A stretch of 14,869 nt of DNA. Origin: Acidimicrobiia bacterium. GTDB lineage: Bacteria > Actinomycetota > Acidimicrobiia > Acidimicrobiales > Hopanoidiivorantaceae. Both the position numbers and the translations under genes were made by a program. This document shows positions 7,089 through 14,465 of the stretch, one piece after another. The DNA is taken from NCBI GenBank assembly GCA_020027305.1, contig JAHRAM010000103.1, forward strand, positions 1 to 14,869. Reading direction: 5' to 3'. The notes beneath the pieces are model-generated. The model saw only the letters and a list, made by a program, of their open reading frames with translations. It was not told the origin of the DNA and made no database searches. Numbering within the stretch: the first letter of the stretch is position 1; each line of letters opens with the position of its first letter.

Positions 7089-8557
7089 GATACAGGTCGT
7101 ATTAACACAGGGGAACTTGAAACCACCTGCTCTATATCAGCGGTCTTACTTTTATCTAGCATAAGCAACAACCTTCCCAAAGGTGGTATTTCAACTTCAC
7201 TTGAACCGCTGACCCTAACTTTTGCAATAGTATCTGATGCTGGATTTATGATTGCCACATCAGCAACTTCCAAATCATTAAACCTAAGCTGATGCTTATA
7301 AATGTTTCCTTTGGTGCTTGAAACATATAGCCCCATTTCTTCAAGCAATCCATCAGGAGTACGCAATCTGGTTTGAACTTTTTGAACTACAATATCTGAC
7401 GTGCTTGAAAAAATCGCCCAGTGTAATAAATTCGGCATTTCAAAATCTGGTCGCATTTCAACTGGAGGAAGTTCTGAAAGCGGATGGTGCCCCCCAGCTG
7501 CATTGGCTGATGAGATTGCCAGAGATACACGATGGGCTGGTGGAACAGCAAATTTTTTCATAGCAGGAACTCCAGCCTCTGAGATAAATGTAACTTCTAC
7601 CTCAGCTTGCATTTCTTCACTAGGGTTATAAATCGTATATGAGCTTTGAACCAGTGGATTTGTTCCAACAGGGAAATACCAAGACTTAGCAGGCAAAGAA
7701 GCAGCTACCAAGATTGCTTCCCCCCATAGCCTTGAAAAGTCTGATCCTGGTTCTGTGGGAAATGGGTGTTTGGCTTCAGGACAATTGCGAGAAATATTTA
7801 GCGACTTGCCTGTAAATGTTTGGTATTTTGAAACTGCAACCTTACCCACCCGTGTGGTCAAGTGGGTTGAAAAATGCTGCCTTCGCACAACTTTTTCTGA
7901 AACATTGACAACCAACGTGCTAGTTGATGGAATTACTAACCCATCATAAGGATTTCTTATGCCATCATCCGTTGAGAGCTTAATGTCTACTATTGCAGTG
8001 TTTTGAAATGGATTAAAGATTAAAAGAAAATAGCAAGCATCTCTGCCTGTAGAACCAAAGGGGATTATCCATTCTGAGCTAACTCGATTTATACAAACAT
8101 CAGTGTCTGCTACCAATCCATCCACAGAAAACTCAACTAAAGCTGACATGAACACAGAAGAGCTTTCAAGTAGCAAATTGACCCTTTCTAGATCTCCAAA
8201 ACGTTGTTGCCTTACAAGAACCTCTTTAAGCAAATGGTACGGGGAAATCTGTTCTGAACTATTTTTGTCAATTTTCACCTCAAATACACCTGACAAATAA
8301 GGCGTAGATGTTTCTTCAAACAAATTGGAGTAAAGGGTCACCCTAGCTGTTTCATTTTTAGAAGTGGAGTTAGTCAAAAATAGTGGTTTAGATTGACTAA
8401 GCATTGGGCAAAACCAACTAAGTGAGCTAACTGTATTATTTTTTTGCTCAGGTACCATATTTGGTTCAACCCGTTGCCAAAAAGCAAATGTCGCAACAAG
8501 CAAGGGAATAAAAACGATGATGGGCCAGCGAAGATTTCTCAGGCTCTTTGTTTTCAT
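7085..8557 (-). CDS. DUF5719-like secreted or membrane-anchored protein
   Basis: This is a 490-residue protein with an N-terminal basic stretch and one hydrophobic segment at about 11-28 (WPIIVFIPLLVATFAFW), acting as an uncleaved anchor or signal peptide. The rest is soluble, rich in beta-prone S/T/V sequence, and probably extracytoplasmic with repeated beta-sandwich folds. No catalytic motif is recognised. The call rests mainly on context: in Actinobacteria a DUF5719 protein of this architecture commonly follows a GT2/multi-TM protein, as here. Its ATG overlaps the TGA of the upstream gene (ATGA), so the two are translationally coupled and probably work together in envelope biogenesis (inference). 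The biochemical role of the family is not known to me. Reading-frame support is strong; the family name is moderately supported. Confidence 0.75.
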   Translation of the reverse strand: MKTKSLRNLRWPIIVFIPLLVATFAFWQRVEPNMVPEQKNNTVSSLSWFCPMLSQSKPLFLTNSTSKNETARVTLYSNLFEETSTPYLSGVFEVKIDKNSSEQISPYHLLKEVLVRQQRFGDLERVNLLLESSSVFMSALVEFSVDGLVADTDVCINRVSSEWIIPFGSTGRDACYFLLIFNPFQNTAIVDIKLSTDDGIRNPYDGLVIPSTSTLVVNVSEKVVRRQHFSTHLTTRVGKVAVSKYQTFTGKSLNISRNCPEAKHPFPTEPGSDFSRLWGEAILVAASLPAKSWYFPVGTNPLVQSSYTIYNPSEEMQAEVEVTFISEAGVPAMKKFAVPPAHRVSLAISSANAAGGHHPLSELPPVEMRPDFEMPNLLHWAIFSSTSDIVVQKVQTRLRTPDGLLEEMGLYVSSTKGNIYKHQLRFNDLEVADVAIINPASDTIAKVRVSGSSEVEIPPLGRLLLMLDKSKTADIEQVVSSSPVLIRPVS

Positions 8558-11547
8558 TTATTGCCTTCCGCCGATTTCTTCGCAATTCTTCTTATTTGAA
8601 TCACCGTTAAAAATATTAGCAACAAAAGCAGGGCTACCTGAAAACCCAACCATAGCTTATGTGTGGATGAGGTCTCATACCTAAGTGTGGCTGTTCCACC
8701 GCTATGTGAATATTTCTTGGCAAACCCAAAAACTGGCTCGGATTCCACTTTTGCCCCGCTTACTTGAAAATTCCAATTGCCACTATCACCCACAAATAAA
8801 TCACCAGTTGAAATGCGTTCTTGATCTGAGTTAGAAAATACTTCTTCAATGTCGCGTGGGTTGATAGATGCTTGCTCTAATAAACCTGAGGGCAAGTTCG
8901 CATAAATTGGAACTGCCCCACTATTTTCAAATACTACAATGCCCTCACGGGTGCTTACCTGCTTTAAATCTAATTGACTCTCAAACTGAGACAAGAGATT
9001 TTTATCAATTGGGAAACTTCTATCTGCCGTTGGAAAAAGCTGCTCTTTCAAAACAATATGGCTTATTGAAAAAAAGGCTAATCTTGAACCTACTCGGTCT
9101 TCCTCACTAAGTCGATTCAACTCACCCCTAATAAGTTCTGTACCAGCATCAGCTGGCCTTGACCACCTATCTGTGATGTCAAAATCATTTGAAACTGAAA
9201 ACGCTAGGTTGTCATCAAATTGCCATGAAGATAGCGGCAATACATCAGGGTGCCCTATCCATAGAACTCTCTTATTTGCTGATGAATTAATTGTGGTATA
9301 GGTTGTTGAATAATCACTTGCTGGCAAATTCCACCTTCCATCCAAACTTAAAAATAATACAGGTATGGCAGCTGAAATGGCAGCCACTACTATAACAATC
9401 CGCCTAAACCCAAAACGTTTCTTTGCTAAATCAATACTCAAAACATCTACTCCAATTCCAAGCGCTATCGCTAAACCTAGAGCAGCTGGCACTAAAAGAA
9501 TATGTGTGGGTAAAAATCTATGCCAGCCTAACTCAGCAGCCCATGCCAAAACTATCGCCCCTAGATAAAGTATCCATCCGTGAATTAGCCAAACCGATCG
9601 TTGCCCTTTTGCAACAAATAAGAGGATAAGGCAAGCCCCTAAAAAGCCAAACGTCAAATACCCAAGCACTTGACCCCCAAATAGATTTTCCCCTAAATCA
9701 AAGTTCAGTAAATCATAAAATTCAAGATTGCCAGCTGCTGGTGGGCGCCACTGCCAAAACTGAACACCTTTGCTATTAAAAAAATGGGTTATGTTTAACA
9801 TAAATCCCAGCCCAGCCCCCACCGTACCGATTGCTATTACTTTGAAATTTAAAACTCCAGAAATAAATGAGGCAACTAAACATCCTGCCATCATAAACGC
9901 CAGCAGAGCAAAAACCTCAAACGAAAAGGCAGCACCAATCCCTATCGTAAGACCTAGTAATAATGTTTGTAAAATGAGATGCCCTTTTTGAACTAGGTGT
10001 CGGATTAAAAATGTTAGAACAAAGGGAGCACAAGCATAGATAATCAACCCGGTTAAATCACCCCGCCCAAGTGCTATGTATGGCAAAGGCATGAGCAGAT
10101 AAGCCACCGTTCCAACTGCTTTTCCAGCCGGTCGCTTAGATATATTGTTTAAAAGATGCCAAACGCCAACTGCCCCAATAATAAGCAGTGCCAAGAAAAA
10201 CATAGTCCGTGCTAACCAATCAGCGCCAAAGAATATAAGATGCCATAGCCCCAACCAAAATCCAGCATTAGCTGAAAACCCATCTGCGCCAGTTCCCTGT
10301 GATTGATGAGAGCTAAACCAGTCAGAAAAAAAGTGGCTTTGGAATGGAAGTAGTTCTCCTATCTGAGGAAATGTCTGCGTTATCAAATGACGGCTACCAA
10401 AAACGAACACCGCCAAAATACAAACCCATGTGAGCCAAACTCCCCTACCGTGAAAAAATTTTCTTATTGCCGTAGTTGAAAATTCTGCTTCCTCTAAAAA
10501 CAACGACAACGGAGCAAAACCGCGAACTTGAAATCCTTTTATCTCACCGTCTGATATTGTTCGATATAGCTTAATTTCTTGGCGCTTTTTAATTGTCTGA
10601 AAAAATGTAAAGAAAATTGCTACCCAGCTAAAAATGACAACAGCTACCTTCTTAAAAGAGAGAGTTAAAATGTTTGTGATAATGCCAAACAGGGCAACCA
10701 GCATTGCCCGTGGAACAACCCTTATCAAGCTAGAAAAAGTATAGTTTGAAAAAATCATCCTGAGCTGCGCAAAGTAATCAGGATGCATAAACTGACTCCT
10801 CGCTCTTTCTGACTGATTTCTTTTCAAGTGTTCAACTTGTGTTCTACAAATTGCCTGTGGGGCAGTCCCAACTTTTTCACCTGCTAGATTTGCTCGCCAA
10901 CAAAAATCTATTGCAGAAATATTTTTAGTGCCATCCATTGAGCCGTCAAAGCCGCCAAGTTTATTAAAAACATCTCCTCTTATTAACATGCACGATTGAC
11001 CAACCGCAAAAATATCATCGGCGGTATTGTATTGCCCCTGATCAAGTTCACCTATTTTCACCCGCGAAACCAAAGTTCCAGTTCTGTCTATCTGAAAACC
11101 AAATTCTGCCAAGTGATTATGGGTTACAGAATTTTGTGCATCTTCGTCTTCATCCGCATTCTCATTCTCTGTGCCTTCAATGACATTAAGTCCATCAAGA
11201 ATTTTTGGGCCTACCACAGCCTTATTTGAAGATATCGCTTCTTCTACCATTTGACTAATGGCATCTGCTCCCCCAAAAATAATACCTTCTGTCACGAACA
11301 AAACAAAAGAAGGGTTTTCAGCTTTTAGAATGGAATCAGTAGCTTCACTTAATTTCTTAAAACCCGAGCGAACTGGAAGCCCACAAAAATCTTTAGCCTC
11401 TGAAGCAGATAAATCAATTACACTTACCGCTAAATTAGGGTAGTCTTGCGAATTTATACTTTCCAAAGTTTTTTCAGCAGCTTGATTTAACTGGCGTGCT
11501 AAAAAAACAGCATGGACTGTGAGAGAATTTTCTTCAAAAGATGCCAC
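8554..11547 (-). CDS. GT2-like glycosyltransferase domain fused to a large multi-TM region
   Basis: This is a 997-residue protein. Residues 1-260 form a GT2-like GT-A domain: VHAVFLARQLNQAAEKTLES, SCMLIRGDVFNKLGGFD near 185-201, and DFCWRANLAGEKVGTAP near 214-230 all match the family pattern. The usual aspartates of the VD-GS loop and the DXD/DDD motif are replaced (IDLSASE at 44-50, FVLFVTEGIIF at 81-91). An acidic stretch, ENENADEDEDAQ, lies at about 127-138. Multiple TM helices run from about residue 275 to 740, then an extracytoplasmic domain of ~200 residues, and a last TM near 968-985 with a basic tail. The start is GTG at 11547; in-frame TAA and TAG stops lie a few codons upstream and no earlier start exists. 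It overlaps the DUF5719-like gene by 4 bp. Large GT2/TM proteins in this position occur across Actinobacteria and are presumed to act in cell-wall glycan synthesis; the substrate is unknown. Confidence 0.85.
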   Translation of the reverse strand: MASFEENSLTVHAVFLARQLNQAAEKTLESINSQDYPNLAVSVIDLSASEAKDFCGLPVRSGFKKLSEATDSILKAENPSFVLFVTEGIIFGGADAISQMVEEAISSNKAVVGPKILDGLNVIEGTENENADEDEDAQNSVTHNHLAEFGFQIDRTGTLVSRVKIGELDQGQYNTADDIFAVGQSCMLIRGDVFNKLGGFDGSMDGTKNISAIDFCWRANLAGEKVGTAPQAICRTQVEHLKRNQSERARSQFMHPDYFAQLRMIFSNYTFSSLIRVVPRAMLVALFGIITNILTLSFKKVAVVIFSWVAIFFTFFQTIKKRQEIKLYRTISDGEIKGFQVRGFAPLSLFLEEAEFSTTAIRKFFHGRGVWLTWVCILAVFVFGSRHLITQTFPQIGELLPFQSHFFSDWFSSHQSQGTGADGFSANAGFWLGLWHLIFFGADWLARTMFFLALLIIGAVGVWHLLNNISKRPAGKAVGTVAYLLMPLPYIALGRGDLTGLIIYACAPFVLTFLIRHLVQKGHLILQTLLLGLTIGIGAAFSFEVFALLAFMMAGCLVASFISGVLNFKVIAIGTVGAGLGFMLNITHFFNSKGVQFWQWRPPAAGNLEFYDLLNFDLGENLFGGQVLGYLTFGFLGACLILLFVAKGQRSVWLIHGWILYLGAIVLAWAAELGWHRFLPTHILLVPAALGLAIALGIGVDVLSIDLAKKRFGFRRIVIVVAAISAAIPVLFLSLDGRWNLPASDYSTTYTTINSSANKRVLWIGHPDVLPLSSWQFDDNLAFSVSNDFDITDRWSRPADAGTELIRGELNRLSEEDRVGSRLAFFSISHIVLKEQLFPTADRSFPIDKNLLSQFESQLDLKQVSTREGIVVFENSGAVPIYANLPSGLLEQASINPRDIEEVFSNSDQERISTGDLFVGDSGNWNFQVSGAKVESEPVFGFAKKYSHSGGTATLRYETSSTHKLWLGFQVALLLLLIFLTVIQIRRIAKKSAEGNK

Positions 11548-11597
11548 TAGAAATAAAATTTACTAAAAACCACGCAAAACACTCCGAATTAGAAAAA

Positions 11598-12626
11598 ATG
11601 CCTAATAAACCTGCTGAATACAATTTTGAATCCTTAAAGAAAGTAGTAGTCCTTTCTGGTGGAACAGGCGCTGCCAAATTCTTAAATGCTCTCAACCTAT
11701 TAGAAAATGACCTAGAAATAACAGCCATTGTAAACACTGGAGACGATATAGTTCATTGCGGTCTACATATTTCACCAGATATTGACACCATCATTTATAC
11801 ACTTGGGGATGAAATCAATAAAAAAACTGGTTGGGGGATGAAAAATGAATCTTGGCAAGCAATGGAAAATTTTGTCGCACTAGAAAAGAAACTCTTAAAC
11901 AATTTAGGTGGGCAGTCAAGCAATAGCTCAAATGGAACTAATGAATTAAAAAATGCTTGGTTTAATTTGGGAGACCGTGACATAGGAACACATTTATATA
12001 GAACCTCCCGCCTAAGAGATGGGGCAAGCCTTAGCCAAGTAACAAAGGAGTTAACAAAGCGATTTTCAATCAAAGTAAATATTTTGCCTATGACAGATGA
12101 CAAAGTTGAAACCCGTATTACTCTTTCAAGTGGTGAAGAAGTCAGTTTCCAAAATTATTTTGTAAAACTTCGCCACAGCACTCCACTAAAAAGTGTTTAC
12201 TTCAAAGGGGCAGAAAATGTAAAACCTGCCCCCAATGTTATGGATGCTTTGGAGTCAGCAGACAAAATTATTATTGCTCCTTCTAATCCTGCTTTATCGA
12301 TTGCTCCGATTCTAGCCATTAAAGAAATAGGTCGCCTTGTTTCAAAAAGACGAAGAGATACTGTTTTTATTTCGCCAATCATTGGTGGAAAAGCGCTCAA
12401 AGGCCCAGCCGACCGAGTGCTAGAAGAGCTAGGGTACATTCCAGATGCTGGAGGGGTAGCTAAATTTTATAGTGACTATGCCGATACTGCCGTGATTGAT
12501 CTAAAAGACGAACACTTGATTGATGTGGTTGAAGAAATGGGAATTAAATGCATAGCCACAAACACTATTATGTCGAATAAAAAATCTTCGAAAGCATTGG
12601 CAAACATCGTTTTATATGAAACTTGA
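11598..12626 (+). CDS. cofD: 2-phospho-L-lactate/PEP transferase CofD (FbiA), coenzyme F420 synthesis
   Basis: CofD/FbiA joins the lactyl- or enolpyruvyl-phospho-guanosine intermediate to the deazaflavin Fo, giving F420-0 or dehydro-F420-0. Seen motifs: KVVVLSGGTGAAKFL at the start of the fold, NTGDD, FNLGDRDIGTH, SNPALSIAP, SPIIGGKALKGPA and a conserved C-terminal CIATNTIM. An insertion of ~18 residues rich in N, S and G precedes FNLGDRD. I prefer the ATG at 11598, which puts 13 residues before the conserved core. An in-frame ATG at 11541 would add 19 charged residues and overlap the start of the divergent GT2-like gene by 7 bp. No convincing ribosome-binding site distinguishes them. The 3' end overlaps cofE by 11 bp, so the two F420 steps are co-translated. 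Other F420 genes (FO synthase; CofC/FbiD guanylyltransferase) are not in the window. Confidence 0.95.
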   Translation: MPNKPAEYNFESLKKVVVLSGGTGAAKFLNALNLLENDLEITAIVNTGDDIVHCGLHISPDIDTIIYTLGDEINKKTGWGMKNESWQAMENFVALEKKLLNNLGGQSSNSSNGTNELKNAWFNLGDRDIGTHLYRTSRLRDGASLSQVTKELTKRFSIKVNILPMTDDKVETRITLSSGEEVSFQNYFVKLRHSTPLKSVYFKGAENVKPAPNVMDALESADKIIIAPSNPALSIAPILAIKEIGRLVSKRRRDTVFISPIIGGKALKGPADRVLEELGYIPDAGGVAKFYSDYADTAVIDLKDEHLIDVVEEMGIKCIATNTIMSNKKSSKALANIVLYET

Positions 12627-13308
12627 AATATTTCCCATTGAAGGAATTAAAGAGGTGGACAAAGGTGATGATGTCGCTGATTTAATTTTGGCTTCTGGCT
12701 TTTTGTTTGAAGATTTTGATGTAGTGGTCGTTACACAAAAAATCATTTCAAAAGCGGAAGGGCAAGTCATTGAGCTTAAAAAGTCAGACACCAAACTAGA
12801 CATAGCTAAAAGAGAGTCGGTCAAAATTTTAAGAAAGCGGGGAGACTTGATTATTTCAGAAACCAAGCACGGATTTATTTGTGCTAATGCTGGAGTTGAC
12901 TTTTCTAACATAGAAGCTGGAAAAGCTGCCCTTCTGCCTGAAGACCCAGATGTCTCTGCTTTAAGAATTCAAAAAAGTCTAGAAGCAAGTGCTCGCAAAA
13001 AAATAGCAGTAATTATATCTGACACATTTGGGCGCCCTTGGAGAAGAGGGCTCACTAATGTAGCCATAGGGTGTGCTGGCATTCAACCCATTATTGATTT
13101 GATAGGAACCACCGATTCGTTTGGAATGGAATTGAATGCCACAGAAATTGCAATCGTAGATGAGTTGGCAGGGGCTACAGAGATAGTGATGGGCAAATCA
13201 AAAAATATCCCCGTTGCCGTAGTGAGAGGGCTTGAGAAAGACTTCTTTGGTTCTGGAAATGTGAAAGACGATTTAGTTCGTAAAGCACATGAAGATTTCT
13301 TTAGGTAA
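12616..13308 (+). CDS. cofE: Coenzyme F420:L-glutamate ligase CofE, single-domain
   Basis: CofE adds gamma-linked glutamates to F420-0 using GTP. The 230-residue protein matches the whole CofE domain: PIEGIKEVDKGDDVADLI at the N terminus, VVVTQKIISKAEG at 37-49, HGFICANAGVDFSN at 85-98, SDTFGRPWRRGLTNVAIG at 135-152 and DSFGMEL at 167-173. It ends where the ligase domain ends. The actinobacterial FbiB fusion normally carries an additional C-terminal FMN-binding nitroreductase-like domain of ~200 residues, which is absent: the frame stops and 34 bp later the convergent gene begins. The ATG lies inside the end of cofD (overlap ATGAAACTTGA), so translation is coupled. Confidence 0.95.
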   Translation: MKLEIFPIEGIKEVDKGDDVADLILASGFLFEDFDVVVVTQKIISKAEGQVIELKKSDTKLDIAKRESVKILRKRGDLIISETKHGFICANAGVDFSNIEAGKAALLPEDPDVSALRIQKSLEASARKKIAVIISDTFGRPWRRGLTNVAIGCAGIQPIIDLIGTTDSFGMELNATEIAIVDELAGATEIVMGKSKNIPVAVVRGLEKDFFGSGNVKDDLVRKAHEDFFR

Positions 13309-13315
13309 GCAGCAA

Positions 13316-13327
13316 TTTAAATTTAAA
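13316..13327. repeat. AT-only 12-bp palindrome at a convergent junction
   Basis: TTTAAATTTAAA is a perfect palindrome in the 34-bp spacer between the ends of cofE and the convergent guanylyltransferase gene, followed by a second AT-rich stretch. No GC stem with a T-run is present. It resembles the TTTAAATTAATT elements at the other convergent junction (7059-7088). It may serve as a weak bidirectional terminator or simply reflect AT drift. Confidence 0.4.
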
Positions 13328-13342
13328 GTATTTTAAAACAAA

Positions 13343-14347
13343 TTAGGTTGCTTTGCTTTCGGGCAATTTAACTCCATTCAATTTAGTGTTTGGCTCAACC
13401 TTATAGTCATCGCCAATGACACAACAGTTTTCAACTACAGCCCCTGCTCCAATATAAACATTTGCCCCGAGAATTGAATTGCTAACCGTTGCATCAGAAT
13501 CAATTGTTGTTCCTGAAAAAACTGCTGAATGAGAAACTACTGCTCCACCCAATACTTTTACATCTTCACATAACAGGCTCTTATCAATTTCTGCCTTTGT
13601 ATCTATTTTTGCAGAAGGTGCTACTAAATCTTTTTCGGCAACTAAATCTATCTGTGCTTTTAGATATGTTTCAGGGGTTCCAGCATCTAGCCAGTAGCTA
13701 TCTGAGATATGGCAAAACAGCTTTTTTTCTTTTACCAGTTCAGGAAAGATTTCTTTTTCTAAAGAAACTTTTTGATTGGGCTGCACCTGTTTTAAAAATG
13801 AAGAATTTAAAACATAAACTCCTGCGTTAATATTGTTGCCAATGTTTTCTTTGGGCTTTTCAACAAAATCTATGACTTCATTGCCCTCGCCGATTTTCAT
13901 AACCCCATACATTGATGGGTCATCCACTTGAGCTGAAAGGATTGTAGCTTCTGCTCCTGTTTTAATATGTGTTTCTACCAACTCAGAAAGGTCGGCACGG
14001 CTAAGCACATCACCATTTACTGCTAGAAAGGAATCAGCAGATAACCCCGATTCAGAAACAGCAAACCTGATAGCCCCAGCAGTGTCTAAAGGCTCTGGTT
14101 CAATCACATATTTTAAGCAGACGTTCCCACACATTCCGTCTGGGTACTTTTCAATAAAGGCATCTGGCTTGTAGCCAAGTGCTAAAACAACATCTGTAAT
14201 CCCAGCTTTCTCTAGCTGCTCAATCACCACCTCAATCATCGGGCGCTGACCCACTGGCAACATCTGCTTGGGGCGATTAAGTGTGAGGGGGCGGAGCCTC
14301 GTTCCAAAACCACCCACCAAAATTACAGCATCTGAGATTTCGGCCAT
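13343..14347 (-). CDS. manB: Mannose-1-phosphate guanylyltransferase (NDP-sugar pyrophosphorylase with left-handed beta-helix tail)
   Basis: This is a 334-residue sugar-phosphate nucleotidyltransferase, most likely making GDP-mannose from mannose-1-phosphate and GTP. The N-terminal domain shows the signature GGFGTRLRPLT at 12-22 with K27 in RPKQMLP, NGD at 111-113 for metal binding, the sugar-binding EKP at 163-165, NAG at 174-176 and YWLDAGTP at 218-225. Residues about 240-325 form hexapeptide repeats of a left-handed beta-helix, as in eukaryotic GMPP-beta and mycobacterial ManB. The position beside cofD-cofE matches the fbiA-fbiB/manB neighbourhood of Mycobacterium, which favours the GDP-mannose call; other nucleotide sugars cannot be excluded from motifs alone. 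In actinobacterial usage manB denotes this enzyme, not phosphomannomutase. The start ATG is at 14347, with a 12-bp palindrome just upstream. Confidence 0.88.
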   Translation of the reverse strand: MAEISDAVILVGGFGTRLRPLTLNRPKQMLPVGQRPMIEVVIEQLEKAGITDVVLALGYKPDAFIEKYPDGMCGNVCLKYVIEPEPLDTAGAIRFAVSESGLSADSFLAVNGDVLSRADLSELVETHIKTGAEATILSAQVDDPSMYGVMKIGEGNEVIDFVEKPKENIGNNINAGVYVLNSSFLKQVQPNQKVSLEKEIFPELVKEKKLFCHISDSYWLDAGTPETYLKAQIDLVAEKDLVAPSAKIDTKAEIDKSLLCEDVKVLGGAVVSHSAVFSGTTIDSDATVSNSILGANVYIGAGAVVENCCVIGDDYKVEPNTKLNGVKLPESKAT

Positions 14348-14354
14348 GTTATTA

Positions 14355-14376
14355 GCTACTAGTAGCCTAGTTTATA
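14355..14376 (-). promoter_or_regulatory. Candidate promoter/operator upstream of the guanylyltransferase gene
   Basis: The 118-bp spacer before the guanylyltransferase start is the longest in the window. On the minus strand it holds a TATAAA (plus-strand 14371-14376, five of six bases of TATAAT), followed directly by the perfect 12-bp palindrome GCTACTAGTAGC (14355-14366) that ends 8 bp before the ATG. A start site ~7 bp after the hexamer would fall at the palindrome, so it could be an operator or a 5'-leader hairpin. No matching -35 box is seen. An alternative -10, GATAAT, is at 14399-14404. Confidence 0.3.
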
Positions 14377-14465
14377 TTTTTAGTTTCAAAATATAGGGAT
14401 TATCTACCTATTGGAATTGCTTGAGTGCTAAAACTATGAACTAGCTCACAATTAATTAATTATTC

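Noticed and set aside
13489..13830. Plus-strand open frame of 113 codons
   Set aside because: It is antisense to the guanylyltransferase beta-helix region and has a Leu/Phe-rich composition with no domain.
14410..14465. Possible intrinsic terminator hairpin after the right-edge gene (TGAGCTA ... TAGCACTCA)
   Set aside because: The stem is short and bulged, and no T-run follows on the minus strand.
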